From: UBA11524 sp045132495
GTDB lineage: Bacteria; Bacillota; Clostridia; Christensenellales; Aristaeellaceae
Direction: 5' to 3'
DNA: 64,000 nucleotides
Assembly (NCBI GenBank): GCA_045132495.1
Contig: JBGUSK010000069.1
Span: 1 to 64,000, forward strand
In this document: positions 42,331 to 51,160 of the stretch, piece by piece
How the letters are laid out: the number at the start of each line of letters is the position of its first letter
How positions within the stretch are numbered: the first letter of the stretch is position 1
Position numbers and translations under genes: made by a program
Notes under the pieces: model-generated
What the model was told of the DNA's origin: nothing
The model's database searches: none
The model's input: only the letters and a program-made list of their open reading frames with translations

Positions 42331-43593
42331 TTGCCGAATTTTTCCCTTTCCGACAGCATTTTCGAGGCGGCAGCGGACAAGTTCGCCACGCCCTTTCACC
42401 TCTATGACGAAGCCGGTCTGCGCCAGAACGCCCGCGACCTGAACGCGGCCTTTTCCTGGTGCAAGGATTTCAAGGAGTACTTCGCTGTGAAGGCCCTGCC
42501 CAACCCGGCCATCCTGCGCATCCTCAAGGAGGAGGGCTGCGGCGTGGACTGCTCCAGCGAAACCGAGCTGATGCTGGCCAAGGCCTGCGGCTTCCACGGC
42601 GAAGAGATCATGTTCTCCGCCAACGCCATGCCTTACCATGAGTTCACCATGGCCCGCGCGATGGACGCCTTCGTCAACCTGGACGACATCACCCACATTG
42701 AGGTGCTTGAAAACAACGGCGGCATCCCGGAGACCATCTGCTGCCGCTACAATCCCGGCGGAGACTTCCGCATCGGCACAGAGATCATGGGCAATCCCGG
42801 CGACGCCAAGTACGGCTTCACCTACGCCCAGCTGCAGGAGGGCCTGCGCACTCTGAAGGCGAAGGGCGCAAAGCGATTCGGCCTGCACTCCTTCCTGTCC
42901 TCCAACAACACCGATACAGCGTACTACCCCACGCTGGCCAAGCTCCTGTTCAAGGCGGGCCGCGATCTGGCGGAGGAAACCGGTTTGACGCTGGCCTTCA
43001 TCAACCTGTCTGGCGGCGTGGGCATCCCCTACCGCCCCGATGCGCAGAAAACGGACATCTTCGCCGTGGGCGAGGGCGTTCGCAAGGCGTACGAGGAGGT
43101 CTTCCCCGAGGGCGGCGTGGCCATCAAGACCGAGCTGGGCCGCTGGATGACCGGCCCCATTGGCTGGCTCGTCACCCGCGCCATCCACAAGAAGGACACC
43201 TACAAGCACTACATCGGCGTGGACGCCTGCTGCGCCAACCTCATGCGCCCCGCCATGTACGGCGCGTACCACCACATCACCGTTTGCGGCAAGGAGAACC
43301 TGCCCCACGACCACCTCTACGACGTGGTGGGCTGCCTGTGCGAGAACAACGACAAGTTCGCCATCGACCGCATGCTGCCCGAGATCGTGAACGGCGACCT
43401 GATCGTCATCCACGACAGCGGCGCGCATGGACATGCCATGGGCTACAACTACAATGGCCGCCTGCGCTCAGCGGAGGTGCTGCACCAGGCAGACGGCAGC
43501 TTCCGGCTTATCCGCCGCGCTGAGACCGCGCAGGACTACTTCGCTACGCTGGATATCGACGCTGGCGCGAATGACCTTGGGCTGAGCAAGTAA
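42331..43593 (+). CDS. lysA: Diaminopimelate decarboxylase-like protein
   Basis: 420 aa from a TTG at 42331, chosen because AAGAGG stands upstream with proper spacing; an ATG at 42178 would add 51 residues that lie in the promoter region. PLP fold-type III enzyme: EYFAVKALPNPAILRILK holds the PLP-lysine, VDCSSETELMLAK and GGVGIPY follow, and the C-terminal CEN motif (GCLCENNDKFAIDR) supplies the catalytic Cys. It makes lysine from meso-diaminopimelate. Single gene with its own promoter and terminator. Confidence 0.9.
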   Translation: MPNFSLSDSIFEAAADKFATPFHLYDEAGLRQNARDLNAAFSWCKDFKEYFAVKALPNPAILRILKEEGCGVDCSSETELMLAKACGFHGEEIMFSANAMPYHEFTMARAMDAFVNLDDITHIEVLENNGGIPETICCRYNPGGDFRIGTEIMGNPGDAKYGFTYAQLQEGLRTLKAKGAKRFGLHSFLSSNNTDTAYYPTLAKLLFKAGRDLAEETGLTLAFINLSGGVGIPYRPDAQKTDIFAVGEGVRKAYEEVFPEGGVAIKTELGRWMTGPIGWLVTRAIHKKDTYKHYIGVDACCANLMRPAMYGAYHHITVCGKENLPHDHLYDVVGCLCENNDKFAIDRMLPEIVNGDLIVIHDSGAHGHAMGYNYNGRLRSAEVLHQADGSFRLIRRAETAQDYFATLDIDAGANDLGLSK

Positions 43594-43601
43594 CACACAG
43601 G

Positions 43602-43634
43602 AACGTCCGGTTACAGCGCCGGACGTTTTTTTCA
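43602..43634 (+). terminator. Intrinsic terminator of lysA
   Basis: Stem AACGTCCGG / CCGGACGTT followed by TTTTTTT. Confidence 0.92.
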
Positions 43635-43642
43635 TAAAACGC

Positions 43643-43671
43643 TTGACAGTTCGGTTTTTCCATGCTATGAT
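43643..43671 (+). promoter_or_regulatory. Promoter of the methyltransferase leader
   Basis: TTGACA at 43643-43648, 17-bp spacer and TATGAT at 43666-43671. It lies 227 bp before the methyltransferase start, which implies a long leader. Confidence 0.8.
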
Positions 43672-43701
43672 GGCTCCATTCTTTTCAAAGGAGGTACCCT
43701 T

Positions 43702-43803
43702 ATGAAGGCTTACGCTTTTGCCGCTAACTATAACGTGCAGCGTGCTGTCGTCGTCAATTGGCGATGTGGCAGGCTTTCATTGCGGTACCCTTCTTTGGGT
43801 TGA
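43702..43803 (+). CDS. Possible 33-aa leader peptide before the methyltransferase
   Basis: ATG 43702 has a near-perfect AAAGGAGG site and opens a 33-codon frame (MKAYAFAANYNVQRAVVV at the start), ending TGA at 43801-43803. The second half is Arg/Gly-rich. The repeated block GGTACCCTT occurs at the ribosome site (43694) and near the frame end (43782), so the two can pair. No homologue is recognised. Its position between promoter and hairpins suggests an attenuation leader peptide rather than an independent protein. Confidence 0.45.
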   Translation: MKAYAFAANYNVQRAVVVNWRCGRLSLRYPSLG

Positions 43804-43828
43804 CCTCCGCAGCAGCGCGGAGCAGAAG

Positions 43829-43876
43829 CAGTGCAGGCTTGCCCTTTCCGGCATCGGCCTGCACTGTTTTTATTTT
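43829..43876 (+). terminator. Attenuator-like hairpin in the methyltransferase leader
   Basis: A 10-bp stem CAGTGCAGGC / GCCTGCACTG followed by TTTTTATTTTT. It stands 22 bp before the methyltransferase ATG, downstream of the leader peptide, so read-through must be controlled for the gene to be expressed. Confidence 0.75.
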
Positions 43877-43897
43877 TCATTGAAGGAGGACACGACC

Positions 43898-44701
43898 ATG
43901 AGCGAGAACCTGAATCCCACCCCGTACCTGCAAGCCTACTACGAGACCCACGACGAAGATGGCCGCCTGCTCAGCCGCACCGGACAGATCGAGTTCCTGA
44001 CCACCATGCGCTACATCGAGAAATACCTGAAGCCCGGCATGCGCATCCTGGAGATCGGCGCGGCCACGGGACGCTACAGCCACACCCTGGCCCGCATGGG
44101 CTACCGGGTGGACGCACTCGAGCTGCTGGATCATAACATCTCTATTTTCCGTAAGAACACCCAGCCCGGCGAGAACATCACCATCACTCAGGGCAATGCC
44201 ATCGACTTGTCCGCCTTCCCGTCGGACGTCTACGACATGACGCTGCTGCTGGGCCCCATGTACCACCTTTTCAGCACGGAGGAGCAGCATCAGGCCCTCT
44301 CCGAAGCTCTTCGGGTGACCAAGCCCGACGGACTGCTCTTCACCGCCTACTGCAACAACGAAGCCACCATCTACAATTTCTGCTTCATGCGGGGCTACTT
44401 GTTTTATCCCCACTTCTTCCCGCTGATCGACAAGGAGACCTTCAAGTGCACCTCCAACCCGGAGGATCGCTTCGTGCTGCACCGTCCGGAGGAGATCAAC
44501 GCGCTGATGGCGGATCTTCCCGCCGAGCGTCTGCACTTCATCGGCACCGATATGATGACCCATTACATCACGAACGCCATTGAGGATATGAGCGAGGAGA
44601 TGTACCAGTACTACCTCCAGTACCATTTCCTGATCTGCGAGCGGCCGGATATGACCGGCATCACCAACCACTACCTGGATATTTCGATGAAACGGGCGTA
44701 A
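43898..44701 (+). CDS. Class I SAM-dependent methyltransferase
   Basis: 267 aa from ATG 43898 (AAGGAGGAC upstream). MRILEIGAATGRYSHTLARMG is the SAM-binding loop and DMTLLLGPMYHLFSTEEQ the following acidic strand and active-site loop, as in the Methyltransf_11/25 group of small-molecule or RNA methylases. The target is unknown. It is controlled from the promoter at 43643 through the terminator-like hairpin at 43829, and the RluA-type gene lies downstream. Confidence 0.85.
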   Translation: MSENLNPTPYLQAYYETHDEDGRLLSRTGQIEFLTTMRYIEKYLKPGMRILEIGAATGRYSHTLARMGYRVDALELLDHNISIFRKNTQPGENITITQGNAIDLSAFPSDVYDMTLLLGPMYHLFSTEEQHQALSEALRVTKPDGLLFTAYCNNEATIYNFCFMRGYLFYPHFFPLIDKETFKCTSNPEDRFVLHRPEEINALMADLPAERLHFIGTDMMTHYITNAIEDMSEEMYQYYLQYHFLICERPDMTGITNHYLDISMKRA

Positions 44702-44772
44702 ATGCGCCGTTCCCTTTGACGGCACGGCTCCCCTGTGATATGATGAAGGCATCCCCTTCCCTGGAGGTTGTT

Positions 44773-45570
44773 ATGCAGTTTCTCTACCATGACCGCAACC
44801 TTGCCGTCGTCCTCAAGCCCGTCGGGTTGGACTCGGAATCCGCCGTGCCTGCCGCCATTACCGCTGAACTTGGCGGTGAGTGCTATACCGTGCACCGCCT
44901 CGACCTGAACGTGGGCGGCGTGATGGTCTATGCCCGCACGAAATCCGCCGCCGCGGCGCTCTCCCGCGCCATTCAGGAGGGCACGATGGTGAAGGAATAC
45001 GTCGCGCTCGTCCACGGTACGCCGGAGGAGGAAGGCGACTGGACCGACCTGCTGCTCAAGGATGCGCGGAAGAACAAGGTTTTCGTGGTGGACAGGCCCC
45101 GCAAGGGCGTGAAGGAGGCCCGGCTGACCTACCAGCGACTGACCAATAGCGACCCGGCCCTGGTGCGCATCCGCCTGTACACGGGCCGCAGCCATCAAAT
45201 CCGCGTGCAGTTTGCCAGCCGCAAGCACCCCCTGGTGGGCGACCACAAATACGGCGCACGCGACACCCACGCCGCGCCCCTGCTGTACTCCTGCTGCCTG
45301 ACCTTCCCGTGGAAGGGCAAGGAGCTGCGATTTGAGCATCTGCCCGCCTGGGCGGACGCAGCCCGGCTTGACCGCATCGCCGCAATGGAGGCCGCCTTTG
45401 ACCGCCACACAGCCGAGGATATGCCCGTCCTCACCGCCTATCTGGACGGCGAATGGCGGGCCGACTACGAGGCCGACGAGCAAGGACTCATCCCCAAATG
45501 CATGAAGCGCGGCGTGCTCAGCCAGGACGGGCTGTACAACCTTGTGACCGACTGGGAGGCTAAACAATGA
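44773..45570 (+). CDS. RluA-family pseudouridine synthase
   Basis: 265 aa from ATG 44773 (GGAGG upstream). The RluA motif YTVHRLDLNVGGVMVYA carries the catalytic Asp, and LVRIRLYTGRSHQIRVQFASRKHPLVGD is the second signature. No S4 domain precedes it, as in RluA/RluC-short proteins. The rRNA or tRNA target cannot be named. Its stop overlaps the start of the next gene (ATGA). Confidence 0.9.
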   Translation: MQFLYHDRNLAVVLKPVGLDSESAVPAAITAELGGECYTVHRLDLNVGGVMVYARTKSAAAALSRAIQEGTMVKEYVALVHGTPEEEGDWTDLLLKDARKNKVFVVDRPRKGVKEARLTYQRLTNSDPALVRIRLYTGRSHQIRVQFASRKHPLVGDHKYGARDTHAAPLLYSCCLTFPWKGKELRFEHLPAWADAARLDRIAAMEAAFDRHTAEDMPVLTAYLDGEWRADYEADEQGLIPKCMKRGVLSQDGLYNLVTDWEAKQ

Positions 45571-46007
45571 ACATTCGCCCCATGAACATTGCCGATTACG
45601 ACCAGCTCCATTCCCTGTGGCTGTCGACCCCCGGCATGGGCCTCAACGTCCTGGATGACAGCCGCGAGGGCATCGCCAAATTCATCACCCGCAACCCGCG
45701 TACCAACTTTGTTGCTGAGCAGAACGGTCACCTTATCGGCGCGATCATGTGCAGCCACGACGGGCGGCGGGGCTACATCTACCACACCTGTGTCCGAGCA
45801 GACAGGCAGGGTGAGGGCATTGGCCGTGCACTGGTGGAAGCCGCGCTGGATGCGCTGAAGGCCGAAGGCATCCACAAGGTGGCGCTGGTCGTCTTTGACC
45901 GGAACGCGAAGGGCAACGCCTTCTGGGAGAAGATGGGCTTCACCACCCGGGAGGATCTTGTTTATCGCAACCGCAGTCTGGCAGAACTCGTCCGCATTGA
46001 TACCTGA
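45567..46007 (+). CDS. GNAT-family N-acetyltransferase
   Basis: 146 aa, ATGA overlap with the pseudouridine synthase gene. The acetyl-CoA site is CVRADRQGEGIGRALVEAALDALKAEG and the C-terminal VFDRNAKGNAFWEKMGF is typical of YpeA/RimI-like small GNAT proteins. Substrate unknown. Co-translated with the upstream gene. Confidence 0.88.
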   Translation: MNIRPMNIADYDQLHSLWLSTPGMGLNVLDDSREGIAKFITRNPRTNFVAEQNGHLIGAIMCSHDGRRGYIYHTCVRADRQGEGIGRALVEAALDALKAEGIHKVALVVFDRNAKGNAFWEKMGFTTREDLVYRNRSLAELVRIDT

Positions 46008-46023
46008 ACGGCGCAGAAAGCAG

Positions 46024-46052
46024 TTGCCCTTTTGCCAAATATGTGATATGAT
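46024..46052 (+). promoter_or_regulatory. Promoter of asnS
   Basis: TTGCCC at 46024-46029, 17-bp spacer and TATGAT at 46047-46052. No T-box motif is seen in the short leader. Confidence 0.65.
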
Positions 46053-46112
46053 ATAAGTCAGTCATTTCATGGCCTGACGGGTTTCCCCGGGGCTATATGG
46101 AGGTATATACCC

Positions 46113-47498
<1,386 letters not shown>

Positions 47499-47509
47499 GT
47501 AGCATACAT

Positions 47510-47547
47510 CGCACACATGATAATTGAATCGTGTGTGCGTTTTTTTC
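47510..47547 (+). terminator. Intrinsic terminator of asnS
   Basis: Stem CGCACACATGA / TCGTGTGTGCG followed by TTTTTTT. Confidence 0.93.
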
Positions 47548-47563
47548 TTCCATGGAGGTTTTC

Positions 47564-48166
47564 ATGCAAGACAAGCTTCCCCTTTGGCGACAGATCGTCA
47601 AAGCCGTCCTCGCGACACTGCTGACCATCGTGCTGCTGGCGGCGTTCTACCTGGCAGTCATCATGGGCAATCCGCAGGAGGAGGAGTCCTCCGCCATCAC
47701 CCCGAAGATGGATCAGCCGCTGCTGAATGCCATGTCCTCGCCCATCATGATCACCCAGCAGAGCCAGCTGGGCGCGCTGCTGGAGGCATTCCCCGCGCCG
47801 GTCATGGCCGCAATGAACACGCCTGCAATGGCCTTCCAGCAAGGCCTGTGCGAGGACGTTCCCTATGAAGGCGGGCTGGGCCGGAAGGTCACGCTCACCT
47901 ACCGCACGGCGGAGGGCGCGGCCGTCACCGTGGTGAGCCTCTACCCCGCCCGGGCGCTTGAGCTGGTTCCGAAGGCCGATTACACCATTTCCGGCACAAC
48001 GGGGCTGCCGCTGGCCGGTCTGCGCTCCGTGCGGATGGAGAATGCCGCGTCCGTCCGCATGCATGCCCAGGGAACCGACGCGATCTATGTGGTCACGCTG
48101 CCCGTGTTGTCCGCCAGTGCGCTGCGCACGCTGACCTCGACCCTCCAGCTATACCAAGGAGATTGA
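47564..48166 (+). CDS. Membrane-anchored protein of unknown function
   Basis: 200 aa from ATG 47564 (GGAGG upstream). One N-terminal membrane helix (about 12-33, VKAVLATLLTIVLLAAFYLAV) with a short positive cytoplasmic tail, and an outside domain that is mostly beta by its alternation, including LGRKVTLTYRTAEGAAVTVVSLYPA. No conserved motif is recognised. The kinase-like gene follows after 1 bp, so the two are an operon. Confidence 0.6.
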   Translation: MQDKLPLWRQIVKAVLATLLTIVLLAAFYLAVIMGNPQEEESSAITPKMDQPLLNAMSSPIMITQQSQLGALLEAFPAPVMAAMNTPAMAFQQGLCEDVPYEGGLGRKVTLTYRTAEGAAVTVVSLYPARALELVPKADYTISGTTGLPLAGLRSVRMENAASVRMHAQGTDAIYVVTLPVLSASALRTLTSTLQLYQGD

Positions 48167-48167
48167 T

Positions 48168-49190
48168 ATGGATTTTGTCACCTGTTTGCGGGAGCAGCTG
48201 AGCCTGCACCCCGCCATGCAGCCGCAGGACGTCCTCAAGCTGTGCTACCAGGCCGCCCGGGGCGCAGAGCATCTGCTGGCGGACACGGCCCGCGCCCGCG
48301 CTTATTTCAATCAGGAATACGCCGCCACCCGGGTGGATGCTTCGACGCCCCTGTTCGAGCCCATTTCCGAGAATATCGCCCGGGTCAACATCGCCGCATG
48401 GAAGGCAAGCGACCTCCCGGCGGATTGGCTCTTCCGCATGTTTGTGCACACGGCGAACGTCCCCATGGGCGGCGCGGAACTGCTGGCGCAATACGTCGAT
48501 CAGGCCGCGGCCATCGTCAGCGACATGCCCGGTTGGAATGACGCCCTCACCCAGTGGCAGGAGGCCGGCATGCCCGCTGTTCACCACTCGGAGGCCTACC
48601 GTGCCGCCGAGCGCCCCGCCTACCGCATCGTGAACGGGTATTTCCGGTGCATCCTGCCCTTGCTGGAGAGGCTGACCCAATCAGAAATGCGCGTGATCGC
48701 CATTGACGGCCGTGCCGCCTCGGGCAAGACCACCAAAGCAGCGCTGCTCAGCGCGGTTTTGGATGCGCCCATCGTTCACATGGATGATTTCTTCCTGCCC
48801 CCTGCCCTGCGCACCCCCGAGCGCCTCGCGCAACCTGGCGGGAACGTGCATTACGAGCGCTTCGCCGAGGAAGTATTGCCCGGTCTGCGCACCGGCGAGG
48901 CTTTCGCCTACCGCGTATTTGACTGCGGCCAGATGGACTATAACGGTGTGCGGGAGATTCCTGCCGCGCCCATCCGCATCGTGGAGGGCAGCTACGCTCA
49001 TCACCCGGCGCTGGGCGATTACGCCGACCTGCGAGTCTTCACCAGCGTGGCGGAGGACGAGCAGATGGCCCGCATTCTCCGCCGCAACGGCGAGAAGATG
49101 GCCGAAATGTTCCGTACGCGGTGGATCCCGATGGAAGAGGCCTACTTCTCCCACTTTGGCATCCGCGAGAAGGCGGAGCTGACCCTGTAA
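48168..49190 (+). CDS. Uridine kinase-like P-loop protein with an extra N-terminal domain
   Basis: 340 aa. The C-terminal half has the kinase P-loop VIAIDGRAASGKTTKA near residue 185 and IVHMDDFFLPPALRTPERL, as in phosphoribulokinase/uridine kinases. The N-terminal 160 residues (QDVLKLCYQAARGAEHLLAD) form a separate helical domain that is not part of known uridine kinases. Substrate not assigned. It starts 1 bp after the membrane protein. Confidence 0.7.
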   Translation: MDFVTCLREQLSLHPAMQPQDVLKLCYQAARGAEHLLADTARARAYFNQEYAATRVDASTPLFEPISENIARVNIAAWKASDLPADWLFRMFVHTANVPMGGAELLAQYVDQAAAIVSDMPGWNDALTQWQEAGMPAVHHSEAYRAAERPAYRIVNGYFRCILPLLERLTQSEMRVIAIDGRAASGKTTKAALLSAVLDAPIVHMDDFFLPPALRTPERLAQPGGNVHYERFAEEVLPGLRTGEAFAYRVFDCGQMDYNGVREIPAAPIRIVEGSYAHHPALGDYADLRVFTSVAEDEQMARILRRNGEKMAEMFRTRWIPMEEAYFSHFGIREKAELTL

Positions 49191-49208
49191 AGAAGGCACC
49201 TTTGCATC

Positions 49209-49242
49209 AAAACGCCATCGCAGCTTGTACCCTGCGATGGCG
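49209..49242 (-). terminator. Hairpin terminator between convergent genes
   Basis: An 11-bp perfect stem CGCCATCGCAG / CTGCGATGGCG, followed by TTTTGA on the minus strand. Confidence 0.75.
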
Positions 49243-49248
49243 GCGCAA

Positions 49249-49689
49249 TTATGCTTTTTCGTAATAGCGGTCAAGCAGCTGCTGCACTGCGTCCTCCGGG
49301 CCAGTCAGAATCACCCGTGCATGGGTGCCATTGAAGCTGAACCCAAAACGGATGCAGTCCGACCACTCCCGGTTGATCGCATCACAGAAAAACTCCGACA
49401 TGGCGTTGGCTTCGTCCAATGTAGCGCGATTGTCGATCACGGTGCACATTTCATTCCCCTGCTTATTGTCGTCGGCAAGAAAATCATAAATCAGCGCGTT
49501 ACGCTTCGCCCGGATGGCCGGGGCGACGTTGGGATTGGCAAAGAAATCCCCCAGGGCTTCCGTTGAAAAGTGCCACACGCCGTTGATCATTTCTCCCTCG
49601 ATGAAGCCCATTTTCATGTAGTTGCGGATCGTGCGGCTGCTCAAACCGCTCATGAGGGCAACGTGATTGATGGTGTACATTTCCTGCAT
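49249..49689 (-). CDS. MerR-like small regulator with a C-terminal alpha/beta domain
   Basis: 146 aa from ATG 49689 (AAAGGACGG upstream). YTINHVALMSGLSSRTIRNYMKMGFIEGEMINGVW is a MerR-type winged helix with a DNA-binding wing. The C-terminal 70 residues (TLDEANAMSEFFCDAINREWSDCIRFGFSFNG) are alpha/beta and not a known ligand domain. The mRNA has a long structured 5' region with palindromes at about 49728-49800. Confidence 0.75.
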   Translation of the reverse strand: MQEMYTINHVALMSGLSSRTIRNYMKMGFIEGEMINGVWHFSTEALGDFFANPNVAPAIRAKRNALIYDFLADDNKQGNEMCTVIDNRATLDEANAMSEFFCDAINREWSDCIRFGFSFNGTHARVILTGPEDAVQQLLDRYYEKA

Positions 49690-49891
49690 GGTGTTCCGTC
49701 CTTTCTCTTGATTGACCGGTCGCTGAGGTCGGCCACGCAGGGGCCGACTATCTACAGTGAATGCTCGCATTCGCCGAGCGTAGCCAGCACCGGACTTCAC
49801 GTCCGGGGATGGCCGCAATGATATGATACCATGCCGGATGTTGTGTTTCAATTTGAACCTTCGCGACTTTTTCAACTCTACGCTCCGTCGG
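49690..49891. repeat. Palindrome-rich 5' region of the MerR-like gene
   Basis: Hairpins GTCGGCC / GGCCGAC (about 49731-49751), GAATGC / GCATTC (about 49761-49773) and CCGGAC / GTCCGG (about 49792-49808) lie close together. No coding frame is supported. It may be a repeated intergenic element or a structured leader. Confidence 0.4.
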
Positions 49892-49920
49892 TTGACGGCG
49901 CGCCTCCGCCATGCTATCCT
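49892..49920 (+). promoter_or_regulatory. Promoter of the HTH regulator
   Basis: TTGACG at 49892-49897, 17-bp spacer and TATCCT at 49915-49920, 21 bp before the ATG. Confidence 0.65.
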
Positions 49921-49940
49921 GCCATCAGGAGGTGACCCCC

Positions 49941-50546
49941 ATGCAGCAAGTCGCACAGCTCATCCGCCTATGCCGGAAGGAGCTTGGTCTCACCCAGCAG
50001 GCTCTGGCAGAGCGCATCCATGTCAGCGCAAAGGCCGTTTCCAAATGGGAATGCGCCGCCGGAATGCCCGATGCATCCATCGTGCCGGCCCTGTCCGAGG
50101 CGCTGGGACTGAGCGCCAACACGCTGTTGGGTGGACGGGTCAATCCGAATCCCCCTGACGGAGGCAATATGAAGCGCATCATGTTTTATCAGTGCCCGGA
50201 CTGCGGCAACATTCTGACCGCCACCGGCAAGGCGGAGCTCTCCTGCTGCGGACGGCGGCTGTCCCCCATGACCGTCTCCCCGGCGGACGACATGCACCGC
50301 ATGACCATCACCGATATGGAAACCGAGAAGCTCCTCACCTGGACGCACCCGATGGAAAAAGCCCATCACCTGACCTTCCTTGCAGCAGTTGGATATGACT
50401 GCATGCACATTATCCGTCTGTACCCCGAGGACGCCCAGGAGCACCGCCTGCCCCGCATCCCGTGGGCCAGGTACTACTGCGGCTGCGCAAAGCAGCCCGG
50501 CATCCTCTTTGAAAGCGCGCTACAAAACAGACCACAAACGAGGTGA
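49941..50546 (+). CDS. XRE-family regulator with a desulfoferrodoxin-like/zinc-ribbon C-terminus
   Basis: 201 aa from ATG 49941 (AGGAGGTGA upstream). Residues 1-60 are an XRE helix-turn-helix (LTQQALAERIHVSAKAVSKWE). The C-terminal part has QCPDCGNILTATGK and LSCCGRRLSPM (a CxxC...CC metal site), then TWTHPMEKAHHLTFLAAVG and YYCGC, an arrangement like desulfoferrodoxin domains fused to regulators. It may sense metal or redox state. A structured leader and a small gene follow at once. Confidence 0.8.
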   Translation: MQQVAQLIRLCRKELGLTQQALAERIHVSAKAVSKWECAAGMPDASIVPALSEALGLSANTLLGGRVNPNPPDGGNMKRIMFYQCPDCGNILTATGKAELSCCGRRLSPMTVSPADDMHRMTITDMETEKLLTWTHPMEKAHHLTFLAAVGYDCMHIIRLYPEDAQEHRLPRIPWARYYCGCAKQPGILFESALQNRPQTR

Positions 50547-50551
50547 TCACC

Positions 50552-50596
50552 ATGCATTCCACACATATCGGCACCGGCAAGATAGGCATCCTGTAA
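50552..50596 (+). CDS. Possible 14-aa leader peptide
   Basis: ATG 50552 has GAGGTG upstream and gives MHSTHIGTGKIGIL before TAA at 50594-50596. It starts 5 bp after the previous stop and its end overlaps a 15-bp stem (50585-50630), an arrangement like translation-attenuation leaders. No homologue is known. Confidence 0.4.
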   Translation: MHSTHIGTGKIGIL

Positions 50597-50646
50597 GGAA
50601 TGAAATCTCCGACGCTCCTTGCAGGATGCCCGAAATGTCGGAGGAG
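50585..50646 (+). promoter_or_regulatory. Structured leader masking the ribosome site of the small Cys-rich gene
   Basis: GGCATCCTGTAAGGA (50585-50599) pairs with TCCTTGCAGGATGCC (50616-50630) along 15 bp. The loop contains CTCCGAC (50607-50613), which is complementary to GTCGGAG (50637-50643), part of the GGAGGAG ribosome site. The pieces could switch between stem and pseudoknot, hiding the start at 50655. Confidence 0.6.
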
Positions 50647-50654
50647 TGATCCTA

Positions 50655-50903
50655 ATGAACCACGATCGTAGTTACTACCGCAGCCAACGGGAACGTGCAA
50701 TCAGCCGCAAAGAAAAGATCCTGCTTTTCCGTGGCGGCAGCGAGCATCTGCACGCCTGGACGAACGGACAGCGCGGCAGACTTTCCAAGGGAAAAATCCA
50801 TTGTTCCTGCTGGCTGTGCCGCAGGAAGTCCTACGACGCGCTTTCTCACCGGGATGAGAGGCAGCAATGCGGAACAGAGGTACAGATGGACACGACGGCT
50901 TGA
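50655..50903 (+). CDS. Small basic protein with a CxCxxC motif
   Basis: 82 aa from ATG 50655 (GGAGGAG eight bases upstream). A very basic N-terminus (MNHDRSYYRSQRERAISRKE) is followed by SKGKIHCSCWLCRRK, a CSCxxC set that would bind zinc. Similar short proteins with a GKIHCSCPMC core occur in Clostridia, function unknown. It is behind a switch-like leader. The C-terminal tail after the motif is not conserved in what I know. Confidence 0.65.
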   Translation: MNHDRSYYRSQRERAISRKEKILLFRGGSEHLHAWTNGQRGRLSKGKIHCSCWLCRRKSYDALSHRDERQQCGTEVQMDTTA

Positions 50904-51023
50904 TTGCCGCATCATTCCGGAGGAAAGAAGCAGACAAAATCATCCACTAACGATAGCATTTGTGTTTGCATTCCTTCTGAGGGAGGCAATAAACAGTTAT
51001 TGCTGGCTGTTAGGAGCATGGAA

Positions 51024-51065
51024 CCCCAAAATAACCTTCCCGTGTAGCGGGAAGGTTATTTTGGG
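51024..51065. terminator. Long-stem terminator, original 3' terminator of the tRNA-Ala gene
   Basis: An 18-bp stem CCCAAAATAACCTTCCCG / CGGGAAGGTTATTTTGGG with loop TGTAG. On the minus strand it would lie directly after the tRNA-Ala 3' fragment at 51067-51119, and so is probably the tRNA's terminator before the element integrated. Confidence 0.8.
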
Positions 51066-51066
51066 C

Positions 51067-51119
51067 GGAGCATACCGGATTCGAACCGGTGACCTCTACA
51101 ATGCGAATGTAGCGCGCTA
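51067..51119. repeat. Left end of the element: displaced tRNA-Ala 3' fragment (attL)
   Basis: 53 bp identical to 61866-61918, comprising the anticodon loop, T-arm and 3' acceptor strand of tRNA-Ala read on the minus strand. The left flank is AATAACC-type terminator sequence and the right flank (ATGAAC...) is element. The first 20 bases of the repeat are GGAGCATACCGGATTCGAAC. Confidence 0.92.
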
Positions 51120-51160
51120 ATGAACTTCATGTTGTACACCCCGGCCCGTGACGGCCGTTT

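Noticed and set aside
43694..43876. T-box riboswitch before the methyltransferase
   Set aside because: GGTACC-type words resemble part of the T-box sequence, but the conserved AGGGTGGNACCGCG box and specifier structure are not present in the right orientation.
49741..49821. Arg-rich frames in the palindromic region before the MerR-like gene
   Set aside because: They arise from inverted repeats and differ in each frame; no ribosome site.
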